Of a DNA stretch of 64,000 bases, positions 48,508 to 61,170 are shown one piece after another (position 1 is the first letter of the stretch; each line of letters starts with the position of its first letter). Source of the stretch: Begonia masoniana (lineage: Eukaryota > Streptophyta > Magnoliopsida > Cucurbitales > Begoniaceae); assembly GCA_022432975.1 (NCBI GenBank), contig CM039512.1, positions 42,879,124-42,943,123 on the forward strand, given 5' to 3'. The notes beneath the pieces are model-generated. The model was not told the DNA's origin. It saw only the letters and a list, made by a program, of their open reading frames with translations, and searched no databases. The position numbers and the translations under genes were made by a program.

Positions 48508-48671
48508 CAGCAAAATGGGATCAGGTTTGGGGATTTTCAAAAAAATAGGAGCGGGTTTGGGGATTTTCAGCAAAATGGCCTCGGATTATAGGATTTTCGG
48601 CAATGAGAAGGCTCAGGTTTGGGATTTTTGGCTATTAAGAGGCTCAGGTTTTGGATTTTTGCCAATTAAAA
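48508..48671 (+). repeat. Degenerate 35-45 bp tandem repeats before the G tract
   Basis: GGTTTGGGGATTTTCAGCAA-like units recur four or five times with decay toward the G tract. Confidence 0.65.
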
Positions 48672-49672
<1,001 letters not shown>

Positions 49673-49949
49673 CGCTTGGAGAACAGTCACCCGTTCTCTT
49701 TGTAAAATGTGAAATGGGGGGCTATCGGGCGTCCGCCAGGGTTTAGATTGTTAGGTTTTTGAAAGTTTGAGGTATGTTTAGTTAGGGTTAACGCTTTAAG
49801 GTTTTTTTTTTATAAAAAAATCGATACTTTGAAGTTCAAAATGATTTTTACCCTTTAATTATAAATGGTGTTTGCTCGTCTCCTTGTAATATGTTTCTCA
49901 ATTTCTAAAGCAGTGGCATTTCCGATGCATGAGCTAAATTATGCTAGCA

Positions 49950-50460
49950 GAGGATGATTCGCAATAAAGATTTAGGTAAAGCAAATATTTCCGGCAATAC
50001 TTCAAAGCAACGAAAAAAGGTGGTCGATGCAAGAACGTCTAACACGGTTGAAGAAAAGAAAACGTGCAAAAGGATATGGAGCGAATGCGATGAGCTTCTA
50101 CTCCTGAAAGGGTTTGAAGAGTACAACACACTACATCCTAGTAACGAAATGTCTTTTCACAGCTATGTAAAAGACGCAATTTCTTTTAACTTCTAGGTGG
50201 ATCAATTAACCCACAAGTTTTGGAAGCTGAAGAACAAGTACGAGGACACTGAGTCTAGAAGAATGAAAGATGCTAATAATTCATCTTTCGTTGACTCTCA
50301 TCAACATAAACTGTTTGAGGCATCTCTAAGATTTAGGGAAGAAACAGTGATTGGATCAGGAGTGAAGCTAAGTACTTTTATCATTCCCTTTTGAGTAATT
50401 ATATGGCTGATAAGATTTTGCTGCCTTGGACAGCGCTACTCGGAGCATTTTTGTGGAAGA
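49950..50460 (+). pseudogene. GeBP/STOREKEEPER-like (DUF573) pseudogene, type 2
   Basis: The best preserved of the four. The frame from 49954 has a basic stretch (NTSKQRKK) and KRIWSECDELLLLKGFEEY, then FHSYVKDAISFNF, and stops at 50194-50196. The next in-frame piece (50197-50394) carries DQLTHKFWKLKNKYE and SHQHKLFEASLRF. These match, in order, the DUF573 pattern WSE-DE-LL-G, F-x-x-x-K-x-S, QL-x-K-x-x-x-LK-x-KY and H-x-x-x-FELS of plant GeBP/STOREKEEPER transcription factors. A single in-frame stop splits the domain, and a frame change follows near 50385. Nuclear DNA binding is the family role; this copy is unlikely to act. Confidence 0.75.
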
Positions 50461-50487
50461 ATGGAATAATATAATGCTTGCACGAAC

Positions 50488-50821
50488 ATATTATTTAACC
50501 TTGAATGCTAAATTTGATAAGAAGGTCTGTAAATGCAGGCACTGCGTTTATAAAGTTTGCATCAATAGCTCTCCCACACCAGAAGACTCTTGATTTTGTT
50601 GGATTTTCTAAGTAGCTCTCATTTGACTATTTGTTTTGCCTATTCTCACTGCTTTGTTTTATGATGATTGGTGGATTTTGTGCCCAAGGATGTTGTATTT
50701 GGATTTCTATCTTGACATTGTTTAGTTATTTGTTCGATCTTTAGCATTTGTTGTCTTGTCCTTGATCACTTGCTCAAAGTCATCTTTGTCTTTAAAGGAA
50801 GTCACTTGCTCAAACTCACCT
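50488..50821 (+). repeat. Block C: continuation of the inverted duplication
   Basis: Colinear with the minus strand of 15080-14750 (shared GTTGTCTTGTCCTTGATCAC). It is broken by the Copia element at CTCAAA and resumes at 57121. About 80 bp present in block A (14664-14745) is missing here. Confidence 0.75.
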
Positions 50822-50848
50822 GTGTCGCATCGTGAGTTTGTGAGGGGA

Positions 50849-50998
50849 TGTTAGCATATATTATCATTATAATTAGTGTCCTAAGAGTATTTTAGTTTTT
50901 GATTATTCTCTTTGTTTACCCTAGTTATACAAACCTCTTTATATGTATTTTTTGCACTCAAGTTAATGAGCAATCTTTATTTTCTCTCTATTTCTTTA
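50849..50998 (+). repeat. Copia 5' LTR
   Basis: 150 bp, followed at once by TGGTATCAGAGCCC. Confidence 0.88.
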
Positions 50999-51012
50999 TG
51001 GTATCAGAGCCC
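50999..51012 (+). other. tRNA-iMet primer binding site (Copia)
   Basis: TGGTATCAGAGCCC directly after the LTR. Confidence 0.88.
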
Positions 51013-51054
51013 GACGACCTAGGATTTTTGCAAATTAGGGTTTTGGTGAACAAT

Positions 51055-51206
51055 GCTTTTGTGAATAGTACCATGAACCATGCGCGTGAACAGTGAAGTT
51101 CTTGAACGGTGATTAACAGTGCGGAACAGTGATAAACAGTGCTGTGAGCAGTGCGTGAAGTTCGTGAACAGTACCGTAAACAATGATGAACAGTGCGTGA
51201 ACAGTA
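51055..51206 (+). repeat. GTGAACAGTG motif cluster in Copia leader
   Basis: About ten irregular copies of GTGAACAGTG/GATAAACAGTG/GTGAACAGTA between the PBS and the coding region. Confidence 0.75.
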
Positions 51207-51569
51207 TGACTATGTTTGATTGGATTCGAGTATTTCCTTTTACCTATGATATTTTCGATTTCCCCCTTTTGATTCGTTATTGCGGGTTTGCATTTTTTTG
51301 ATTGGATTCGATTGCTTTGGTTGGATTTTGTTATTTGGGGATTATTCTTGGATTCAGTTGTTTTGGTTGGACTATTTGTAGATTCAGTTGTTTTGATTGG
51401 ACTATTTGTGAATTCTGTTGATTTAAGAATTATTTGGGAATTATTGGATTCATCCATGTTTAAGTAGTTTCAGCAGTTCCTTGCCTCACAACCCCATGCT
51501 ATGTCGGCTGCCTCTCATAAAGGTTTGTCCTCGTCTGGTTCCTTAGATATATCATCTTTATTATGAGTT

Positions 51570-52919
51570 TTGGATTCAGGTGTCTCTCATCATATGTCTC
51601 CCAATTTGTCTTCTTTTGCTTTATTATCTCTCAATTCTTCTATATCAATCATGACTGCTGATGGCACCTCTATGCCATTAGTAGGTGTTGGTTCTATTAT
51701 TACATCTCTTGTGTCTATTTCTGATGTTTATTATATTCATAATCTTACTCTCAGTTTTATTTTTGTTAGTCAATTATGTGAGTCTGGATACTTAATCTCA
51801 TTTTCTTCATCCACTTGTTCTGTACAGGACCCGTGCTCTCAGAAGGTGATTGGGACATGCCGTAGGCATAATGGACTCTATGTTTTGGATCAACTCAAAG
51901 TATTAGATGTTGTAGCTTCTGGCATGGATTTGTCTTCTTTTCGTTTGAGTCGTTCGTCTTCTGATTTTTATTTATGACATTCTCGTTTAGGTCATGTTTC
52001 AGCATCTCCTTTGCAGTTTTTGGTGTCTACAGGAGCATTAGGACATTCGGACAATCAGACATTTCTGATTGTCATAGTTGTAAACTGGTCAAATTTTCAG
52101 TCTTACCATTTTCTAAGAGTCTATATTATTCTTTTTCTCCATTTGAAGTTGTCCATTCTGATATTTGGGGATCTTTTCCTGTTCCAACAAAATGTGGTTC
52201 AAGATATTATGTTTCGTTTGTCGATGATTGCATTCGTTATACATGGGATTTGGTACCGTTGTCATCCGAAAAATGTACAATTGGTTCTCATTGGGTTTAC
52301 AAGATTAAAACTAAGTATGATGGATCCATTGAACGATACAAAGTTCGACTTGTTGTTAAGGGCTACTCCCAGGAGTATGACATGGATTATGAAAAAACTT
52401 TTACCTCTATTGCAAAGATGACAACTGTTCGCACTATGATTGTGGTTGCCTCTGTTCGTTGATGGAGAATATCTCAAATGGATGTCAAGAATGCCTTCTT
52501 GATTGGTGATCTTCATGAAGAAGTCTATATGATACCCCCTCCTGGTGTCGCCCACAAATCTGGTGAAGTTTGTCAGCTTCGTAAGGCTCTCTATGGTCTC
52601 AAACAAGTACATCGTGCTTGGTATGAGAAGTTCTCCATAGTGATCACTTCGCTTGGTTTTCGTCCTAGTCATCATGATTCTGCATTGTTTGTTAGGTATA
52701 CGAGTGCAGGTCGTATTTTGTTATCTTTGTATGTTGATGACATGATTATTACTAGTGATGATTGTGATGAAATTGAATATTTAAAGTCTGAGTTGGCCAG
52801 TTGTTTTGCTATGAAAGACTAGGGTTTGCTACTTTACTTTTTAGGCATTGAGGTCGCTTATTCTCTAAAAGGTTATCTCTTATTCCAATCAAAGTACATA
52901 GCTGATCTGTTTGAGCATG
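51570..52919 (+). pseudogene. Copia polyprotein pseudogene: protease, integrase start fused to RT
   Basis: Protease LDSGVSHHMS opens at 51570 (Gag is missing). Then come the GAG-pre-integrase piece (HSRLGHVSA) after a TGA at 51975, a frame change near 52045, and the integrase N-terminal region to SFVDDCIRYTW. At about 52245 the frame passes straight into the RT start (GSHWVYKIKTKYDGSIERYK), so most of the integrase core and the linker are deleted. RT continues to the catalytic YVDDMI and LGIEVA, with stops at 52460 and 52820, then ends at the Cassandra insertion. The element could at most be a non-autonomous derivative. Confidence 0.88.
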
Positions 52920-52922
52920 CAC

Positions 52923-53319
52923 TATAACGACCCATTTTCCCAGTAAGATATCATCCGCTCTGGGGATTGAGCCGTAGCCCAATATCCTCCTCTCACGGCT
53001 TTGTTTGGTGAGGACTTCCCAGTCGGTCACCCAACCTGGTACTACTTTCGCCGAAGCACTTTTAACTTCGGAGTTCTTATGGGTTGCCAATTGTGCTCCA
53101 AAACGCATCTTACTATTTTGGGAGGGTTTCTTTACATATGTTTCATTTCAACATACTTTCCCAAGCGATGTGGGATTGTGACAACCTCCTTTTTACGACC
53201 CGGGATTTATCTATACTCGAGTTCGGGATTCGCCTACACTCGGCTTAGTTCCCGAGGTTTGCCCCGCAACTCGAGGTTTGCCTCGCACTCATACTCATAC
53301 GTGCACATTTGGGTCATCA
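52923..53319 (-). repeat. Cassandra LTR X1
   Basis: 397 bp with 5S-like domain at about 53009-53085. It carries the 2-copy precursor of the 19-bp unit (CCGAGGTTTGCCCCGCAAC then TCGAGGTTTGCCTCGCAC) at 53250-53289. Confidence 0.85.
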
Positions 53320-53395
53320 CAATCACCCCCCCCCCTCGGGGGCCCAACGTCCTCGTTGGCCACATTTCCGGTTAGGTATAGGCTTTGATACCATT
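53320..53395 (-). other. Cassandra internal region (PBS and PPT only)
   Basis: 76 bp: PPT as a C-run on the plus strand near 53327, PBS (GGCTTTGATACCA on the plus strand) at 53381-53393. No coding capacity, as usual for TRIMs. The second copy is 53798-53876. Confidence 0.82.
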
Positions 53396-53797
53396 TATAA
53401 CGACCCATTTTCACAGTAAGATATTGTCCATTCTGGGGATTGGGCCATAGCCCAATATCCTCCCCTCATGGCTTTGTTTGGCGAGGACTTCACAGTCGGT
53501 CACCCAACCTGGTACTACTCTGGCCGAAGCACTTTTAACTTCGGAGTTCTTATGGGATCCGTTGTCATTTGTGCTCCAAAACGCGTCTTACTATCTTGGG
53601 AGGGTTTCTTTACATATGTTTCATTTCCACATACTTCCCCAAGCGATGTGGGATTGTGACAACCTCCTTTTTACTACCCGAGATTTGCCTATACTCGAGT
53701 TCGGGATTCGCCTACACTCAGCTTAGTTTCTGAGATTTGCCCCGCAACCCAAGGTTTGCCCCGCACTCATACTCATACGTGCACATTTGGGTCATCA
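53396..53797 (-). repeat. Cassandra LTR X2
   Basis: 402 bp, nearly identical to the start of X3. 5S-like domain at about 53481-53562, with the A box changed (AAGTTAAAAGTGCTT instead of AAGTTAAGCGTGCTT), so Pol III use is doubtful. Confidence 0.85.
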
Positions 53798-53876
53798 CAA
53801 TCACCCTCCCCCCCCCTCGGGGGCCCAACGTCCTCGTTGGCCACATTTCCGGTTAGGTATAGGCTTTGATACCATT

Positions 53877-54230
53877 TATAACGACCCATTTTCACAGTAA
53901 GATATTGTCCATTCTGGGGATTGGGCCATAGCCCAATATCCTCCCCTCATGGCTTTGTTTGGCGAGGACTTCACAGTCGGTCACCCAACCTGGTACTACT
54001 CTGGCCGAAGCACTTTTAACTTCGGAGTTCTTATGGGATCCGTTGTCATTTGTGCTCCAAAACGCGTCTTACTATCTTGGGAGGGTTTCTTTACATATGT
54101 TTCATTTCAACATACTTTCCCAAGCGATGTGGGATTGTGACAACCTCCTTTTTACTACCCGAGATTTGCCTATACTCGAGTTCGGGATTCGCCTACACTC
54201 AGCTTAGTTTCTGAGATTTGCCCCGCAACC
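53877..54230 (-). repeat. Cassandra LTR X3 (partial, before the array)
   Basis: 5S-like domain at about 53962-54043 with the same altered A box. Its distal end is replaced by the 19-bp array. Confidence 0.82.
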
Positions 54231-56661
54231 CAAGGTTTGCCCCGCAACCCAAGGTTTGCCCCGCAACCCAAGGTTTGCCCCGCAACCCAAGGTTTGCCCC
54301 GCAACCCAAGGTTTGCCCCGCAACCCAAGGTTTGCCCCGCAACCCAAGGTTTGCCCCGCAACCCAAGGTTTGCCCCGCAACCCAAGGTTTGCCCCGCAAC
54401 CCAAGGTTTGCCCCGCAACCCAAGGTTTGCCCCGCAACCCAAGGTTTGCCCCGCAACCCAAGGTTTGCCCCGCAACCCAAGGTTTGCCCCGCAACCCAAG
54501 GTTTGCCCCGCAACCCAAGGTTTGCCCCGCAACCCAAGGTTTGCCCCGCAACCCAAGGTTTGCCCCGCAACCCAAGGTTTGCCCCGCAACCCAAGGTTTG
54601 CCCCGCAACCCAAGGTTTGCCCCGCAACCCAAGGTTTGCCCCGCAACCCAAGGTTTGCCCCGCAACCCAAGGTTTGCCCCGCAACCCAAGGTTTGCCCCG
54701 CAACCCAAGGTTTGCCCCGCAACCCAAGGTTTGCCCCGCAACCCAAGGTTTGCCCCGCAACCCAAGGTTTGCCCCGCAACCCAAGGTTTGCCCCGCAACC
54801 CAAGGTTTGCCCCGCAACCCAAGGTTTGCCCCGCAACCCAAGGTTTGCCCCGCAACCCAAGGTTTGCCCCGCAACCCAAGGTTTGCCCCGCAACCCAAGG
54901 TTTGCCCCGCAACCCAAGGTTTGCCCCGCAACCCAAGGTTTGCCCCGCAACCCAAGGTTTGCCCCGCAACCCAAGGTTTGCCCCGCAACCCAAGGTTTGC
55001 CCCGCAACCCAAGGTTTGCCCCGCAACCCAAGGTTTGCCCCGCAACCCAAGGTTTGCCCCGCAACCCAAGGTTTGCCCCGCAACCCAAGGTTTGCCCCGC
55101 AACCCAAGGTTTGCCCCGCAACCCAAGGTTTGCCCCGCAACCCAAGGTTTGCCCCGCAACCCAAGGTTTGCCCCGCAACCCAAGGTTTGCCCCGCAACCC
55201 AAGGTTTGCCCCGCAACCCAAGGTTTGCCCCGCAACCCAAGGTTTGCCCCGCAACCCAAGGTTTGCCCCGCAACCCAAGGTTTGCCCCGCAACCCAAGGT
55301 TTGCCCCGCAACCCAAGGTTTGCCCCGCAACCCAAGGTTTGCCCCGCAACCCAAGGTTTGCCCCGCAACCCAAGGTTTGCCCCGCAACCCAAGGTTTGCC
55401 CCGCAACCCAAGGTTTGCCCCGCAACCCAAGGTTTGCCCCGCAACCCAAGGTTTGCCCCGCAACCCAAGGTTTGCCCCGCAACCCAAGGTTTGCCCCGCA
55501 ACCCAAGGTTTGCCCCGCAACCCAAGGTTTGCCCCGCAACCCAAGGTTTGCCCCGCAACCCAAGGTTTGCCCCGCAACCCAAGGTTTGCCCCGCAACCCA
55601 AGGTTTGCCCCGCAACCCAAGGTTTGCCCCGCAACCCAAGGTTTGCCCCGCAACCCAAGGTTTGCCCCGCAACCCAAGGTTTGCCCCGCAACCCAAGGTT
55701 TGCCCCGCAACCCAAGGTTTGCCCCGCAACCCAAGGTTTGCCCCGCAACCCAAGGTTTGCCCCGCAACCCAAGGTTTGCCCCGCAACCCAAGGTTTGCCC
55801 CGCAACCCAAGGTTTGCCCCGCAACCCAAGGTTTGCCCCGCAACCCAAGGTTTGCCCCGCAACCCAAGGTTTGCCCCGCAACCCAAGGTTTGCCCCGCAA
55901 CCCAAGGTTTGCCCCGCAACCCAAGGTTTGCCCCGCAACCCAAGGTTTGCCCCGCAACCCAAGGTTTGCCCCGCAACCCAAGGTTTGCCCCGCAACCCAA
56001 GGTTTGCCCCGCAACCCAAGGTTTGCCCCGCAACCCAAGGTTTGCCCCGCAACCCAAGGTTTGCCCCGCAACCCAAGGTTTGCCCCGCAACCCAAGGTTT
56101 GCCCCGCAACCCAAGGTTTGCCCCGCAACCCAAGGTTTGCCCCGCAACCCAAGGTTTGCCCCGCAACCCAAGGTTTGCCCCGCAACCCAAGGTTTGCCCC
56201 GCAACCCAAGGTTTGCCCCGCAACCCAAGGTTTGCCCCGCAACCCAAGGTTTGCCCCGCAACCCAAGGTTTGCCCCGCAACCCAAGGTTTGCCCCGCAAC
56301 CCAAGGTTTGCCCCGCAACCCAAGGTTTGCCCCGCAACCCAAGGTTTGCCCCGCAACCCAAGGTTTGCCCCGCAACCCAAGGTTTGCCCCGCAACCCAAG
56401 GTTTGCCCCGCAACCCAAGGTTTGCCCCGCAACCCAAGGTTTGCCCCGCAACCCAAGGTTTGCCCCGCAACCCAAGGTTTGCCCCGCAACCCAAGGTTTG
56501 CCCCGCAACCCAAGGTTTGCCCCGCAACCCAAGGTTTGCCCCGCAACCCAAGGTTTGCCCCGCAACCCAAGGTTTGCCCCGCAACCCAAGGTTTGCCCCG
56601 CAACCCAAGGTTTGCCCCGCAACCCAAGGTTTGCCCCGCAACCCAAGGTTTGCCCCGCAAC
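54231..56661. repeat. 19-bp tandem array, about 128 identical copies
   Basis: Unit CAAGGTTTGCCCCGCAACC. 127 full units (54231-56643) and an 18-base last unit, with no variation seen. It arises from a 2-copy element present in the normal Cassandra LTR. All six frames are open because 19 is not a multiple of 3 and the unit lacks stops; these ORFs are not genes. Confidence 0.95.
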
Positions 56662-56668
56662 TCGGTTA

Positions 56669-56965
56669 TGTTGGTTGCTTGCGGATATGGGTATTTATCT
56701 TCGTCATCCTACTCCGTTACATTGTGACAATCAGAGTGCTATTTAGATTGCGCGTAATTCAATTTTTCATGAGCAAACCAAGCATATTGAGATTGATTGT
56801 CATGTCACCCACCATCATCTTCAGCTTGACACCATCACCTTGCCTTTTGTCCCTTCTTCTCTATAGATTGCTGATTTGTTTACCAAGGCACACTTTGCTT
56901 CGAGATTCTGTTTTTTGTCTGACAAACTCTCAAATGCTTATAGCTGTCGTATCATGAGTTTGTAG
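56669..56965 (+). pseudogene. Copia RNase H C-terminal end
   Basis: One frame reads LLADMGIYLRH, LHCDNQSAI, HIEIDCH and IADLFTK, the standard end of Copia RNase H, finishing with TAG at 56963. In-frame stops at 56744 (CAG to TAG, Gln lost) and 56864 inactivate it. It is the 3' continuation of the pseudogene at 51570-52919. Confidence 0.88.
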
Positions 56966-56970
56966 GGAGA

Positions 56971-57120
56971 TGTTAGCATATATTATTATTATAATTAGTG
57001 TACTACAGATATTTTAGTCTTTGATTATTCTCTTTGTTTACTCTAGCTATATAAACATCTTTATATGTATCTTTTGCACTCGAGTTAATGAGCAATTTCT
57101 ATTTTCTCTCTATTTCTTCA
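56971..57120 (+). repeat. Copia 3' LTR
   Basis: 150 bp, matching 50849-50998 with roughly a dozen differences. Confidence 0.88.
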
Positions 57121-57240
57121 CTTGGGTTTATTTTTTAAGATTATTGGTTTTGAAAAACTAACTGAGAATATTAAAAAGAATAGTTTTTGAATTCTGGCTA
57201 TTACTCATCGACTGAGTTTTTGTGAAGCACTGGCCTGATC
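57121..57240 (+). repeat. Block C: distal end of the inverted duplication
   Basis: Matches the minus strand of 14664-14535 (shared CAGTGCTTCACAAAAACTCA on the reverse strand). In both arms a separate LTR is inserted at this end. Confidence 0.8.
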
Positions 57241-57455
57241 TGTAACACCCCTAAAACTGTACCCGTTTTTCCCGAATATATTTTTTTTTCTAATAAATTT
57301 AATTAAACTTTAAGTGGAAGCTAAACCGAAATCGAAACCAAAATCGAAATCGGAATTGAAATCTAACTTAAAAACAACTTAAAACTATTAAATAAATTAA
57401 ATAAACTTTAACAAAGGTGGGAGGACAAAACCGTCCCTGCTGCACAAAAGAAGAG
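57241..57455 (-). repeat. Terminus of a minus-strand LTR, second family
   Basis: Plus-strand TGTAACACCCCTAAAAC followed by AT-rich sequence, as at 29415 and 37448. The array that follows lies where those LTRs have their CGATCGATCG block. Confidence 0.6.
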
Positions 57456-60400
57456 GCAGCGACCGATCTCTGCAATTTGCAGAGACCGATCGCTGCGTGC
57501 TATTTGCATTGCAGCGATCGATCTCTGCAATTTGCAGAGACCGATCGCTGCGTGCTATTTGCATTGCAGCGATCGATCTCTGCAATTTGCAGAGACCGAT
57601 CGCTGCGTGCTATTTGCATTGCAGCGATCGATCTCTGCAATTTGCAGAGACCGATCGCTGCGTGCTATTTGCATTGCAGCGATCGATCTCTGCAATTTGC
57701 AGAGACCGATCGCTGCGTGCTATTTGCATTGCAGCGATCGATCTCTGCAATTTGCAGAGACCGATCGCTGCGTGCTATTTGCATTGCAGCGATCGATCTC
57801 TGCAATTTGCAGAGACCGATCGCTGCGTGCTATTTGCATTGCAGCGATCGATCTCTGCAATTTGCAGAGACCGATCGCTGCGTGCTATTTGCATTGCAGC
57901 GATCGATCTCTGCAATTTGCAGAGACCGATCGCTGCGTGCTATTTGCATTGCAGCGATCGATCTCTGCAATTTGCAGAGACCGATCGCTGCGTGCTATTT
58001 GCATTGCAGCGATCGATCTCTGCAATTTGCAGAGACCGATCGCTGCGTGCTATTTGCATTGCAGCGATCGATCTCTGCAATTTGCAGAGACCGATCGCTG
58101 CGTGCTATTTGCATTGCAGCGATCGATCTCTGCAATTTGCAGAGACCGATCGCTGCGTGCTATTTGCATTGCAGCGATCGATCTCTGCAATTTGCAGAGA
58201 CCGATCGCTGCGTGCTATTTGCATTGCAGCGATCGATCTCTGCAATTTGCAGAGACCGATCGCTGCGTGCTATTTGCATTGCAGCGATCGATCTCTGCAA
58301 TTTGCAGAGACCGATCGCTGCGTGCTATTTGCATTGCAGCGATCGATCTCTGCAATTTGCAGAGACCGATCGCTGCGTGCTATTTGCATTGCAGCGATCG
58401 ATCTCTGCAATTTGCAGAGACCGATCGCTGCGTGCTATTTGCATTGCAGCGATCGATCTCTGCAATTTGCAGAGACCGATCGCTGCGTGCTATTTGCATT
58501 GCAGCGATCGATCTCTGCAATTTGCAGAGACCGATCGCTGCGTGCTATTTGCATTGCAGCGATCGATCTCTGCAATTTGCAGAGACCGATCGCTGCGTGC
58601 TATTTGCATTGCAGCGATCGATCTCTGCAATTTGCAGAGACCGATCGCTGCGTGCTATTTGCATTGCAGCGATCGATCTCTGCAATTTGCAGAGACCGAT
58701 CGCTGCGTGCTATTTGCATTGCAGCGATCGATCTCTGCAATTTGCAGAGACCGATCGCTGCGTGCTATTTGCATTGCAGCGATCGATCTCTGCAATTTGC
58801 AGAGACCGATCGCTGCGTGCTATTTGCATTGCAGCGATCGATCTCTGCAATTTGCAGAGACCGATCGCTGCGTGCTATTTGCATTGCAGCGATCGATCTC
58901 TGCAATTTGCAGAGACCGATCGCTGCGTGCTATTTGCATTGCAGCGATCGATCTCTGCAATTTGCAGAGACCGATCGCTGCGTGCTATTTGCATTGCAGC
59001 GATCGATCTCTGCAATTTGCAGAGACCGATCGCTGCGTGCTATTTGCATTGCAGCGATCGATCTCTGCAATTTGCAGAGACCGATCGCTGCGTGCTATTT
59101 GCATTGCAGCGATCGATCTCTGCAATTTGCAGAGACCGATCGCTGCGTGCTATTTGCATTGCAGCGATCGATCTCTGCAATTTGCAGAGACCGATCGCTG
59201 CGTGCTATTTGCATTGCAGCGATCGATCTCTGCAATTTGCAGAGACCGATCGCTGCGTGCTATTTGCATTGCAGCGATCGATCTCTGCAATTTGCAGAGA
59301 CCGATCGCTGCGTGCTATTTGCATTGCAGCGATCGATCTCTGCAATTTGCAGAGACCGATCGCTGCGTGCTATTTGCATTGCAGCGATCGATCTCTGCAA
59401 TTTGCAGAGACCGATCGCTGCGTGCTATTTGCATTGCAGCGATCGATCTCTGCAATTTGCAGAGACCGATCGCTGCGTGCTATTTGCATTGCAGCGATCG
59501 ATCTCTGCAATTTGCAGAGACCGATCGCTGCGTGCTATTTGCATTGCAGCGATCGATCTCTGCAATTTGCAGAGACCGATCGCTGCGTGCTATTTGCATT
59601 GCAGCGATCGATCTCTGCAATTTGCAGAGACCGATCGCTGCGTGCTATTTGCATTGCAGCGATCGATCTCTGCAATTTGCAGAGACCGATCGCTGCGTGC
59701 TATTTGCATTGCAGCGATCGATCTCTGCAATTTGCAGAGACCGATCGCTGCGTGCTATTTGCATTGCAGCGATCGATCTCTGCAATTTGCAGAGACCGAT
59801 CGCTGCGTGCTATTTGCATTGCAGCGATCGATCTCTGCAATTTGCAGAGACCGATCGCTGCGTGCTATTTGCATTGCAGCGATCGATCTCTGCAATTTGC
59901 AGAGACCGATCGCTGCGTGCTATTTGCATTGCAGCGATCGATCTCTGCAATTTGCAGAGACCGATCGCTGCGTGCTATTTGCATTGCAGCGATCGATCTC
60001 TGCAATTTGCAGAGACCGATCGCTGCGTGCTATTTGCATTGCAGCGATCGATCTCTGCAATTTGCAGAGACCGATCGCTGCGTGCTATTTGCATTGCAGC
60101 GATCGATCTCTGCAATTTGCAGAGACCGATCGCTGCGTGCTATTTGCATTGCAGCGATCGATCTCTGCAATTTGCAGAGACCGATCGCTGCGTGCTATTT
60201 GCATTGCAGCGATCGATCTCTGCAATTTGCAGAGACCGATCGCTGCGTGCTATTTGCATTGCAGCGATCGATCTCTGCAATTTGCAGAGACCGATCGCTG
60301 CGTGCTATTTGCATTGCAGCGATCGATCTCTGCAATTTGCAGAGACCGATCGCTGCGTGCTATTTGCATTGCAGCGATCGATCTCTGCAATTTGCAGAGA

Positions 60401-61170
60401 CCGATCGCTGCGTGCTATTTGCATTGCAGCGATCGATCTCTGCAATTTGCAGAGACCGATCGCTGCGTGCTATTTGCATTGCAGCGATCGATCTCTGCAA
60501 TTTGCAGAGACCGATCGCTGCGTGCTATTTGCATTGCAGCGATCGATCTCTGCAATTTGCAGAGACCGATCGCTGCGTGCTATTTGCATTGCAGCGATCG
60601 ATCTCTGCAATTTGCAGAGACCGATCGCTGCGTGCTATTTGCATTGCAGCGATCGATCTCTGCAATTTGCAGAGACCGATCGCTGCGTGCTATTTGCATT
60701 GCAGCGATCGATCTCTGCAATTTGCAGAGACCGATCGCTGCGTGCTATTTGCATTGCAGCGATCGATCTCTGCAATTTGCAGAGACCGATCGCTGCGTGC
60801 TATTTGCATTGCAGCGATCGATCTCTGCAATTTGCAGAGACCGATCGCTGCGTGCTATTTGCATTGCAGCGATCGATCTCTGCAATTTGCAGAGACCGAT
60901 CGCTGCGTGCTATTTGCATTGCAGCGATCGATCTCTGCAATTTGCAGAGACCGATCGCTGCGTGCTATTTGCATTGCAGCGATCGATCTCTGCAATTTGC
61001 AGAGACCGATCGCTGCGTGCTATTTGCATTGCAGCGATCGATCTCTGCAATTTGCAGAGACCGATCGCTGCGTGCTATTTGCATTGCAGCGATCGATCTC
61101 TGCAATTTGCAGAGACCGATCGCTGCGTGCTATTTGCATTGCAGCGATCGATCTCTGCAATTTGCAGAGA
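57456..61170. repeat. 55-bp palindromic tandem array, 67 copies
   Basis: 67 complete units (57456-61140) plus 30 bases. Each unit has outer arms GCAGCGATCG / CGATCGCTGC and an inner CTCTGCAATTTGCAGAG, together a 41-bp palindrome with a single mismatched pair, then a 14-bp spacer. Only the first unit differs (C for T at its eighth base). No frame contains a stop on the plus strand, giving meaningless ORFs of about 1,230 codons. Confidence 0.95.

Larger units (their letters stand above)
52923..56661 (-). mobile_element. Tandem Cassandra TRIM units (three LTRs, two 76-80 bp internal regions)
   Basis: LTRs at 52923-53319, 53396-53797 and 53877 onward (third one running into the 19-bp array). Between them are internal regions of only 76 and 79 bp, with a minus-strand PBS (TGGTATCAAAGCC) at one end and a G-rich PPT at the other. 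The third LTR never reaches its normal terminus; the array joins Copia sequence directly at 56662, and the stretch of Copia between IADLFEHA and the RNase H end is missing. Confidence 0.87.
50849..57120 (+). mobile_element. Ty1/copia element, deleted and interrupted
   Basis: 150-bp LTRs (50849-50998 and 56971-57120, TGTTAGCATATATTA start) flank a PBS, a protease-integrase-RT pseudogene, tandem Cassandra units with a 19-bp array (52923-56661) and the RNase H end. No target duplication. Just left of the 5' LTR, 50809-50848 repeats the element's own 3' internal end (compare 56930-56970), so this too looks like a remnant of a tandem sharing an LTR, most of the left unit having been deleted. Confidence 0.85.

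Noticed and set aside
54170..56957. ORFs of over 800 codons in several frames on both strands
   Set aside because: Artefacts of a stop-free 19-bp repeat; every frame encodes the same 19-residue cycle.
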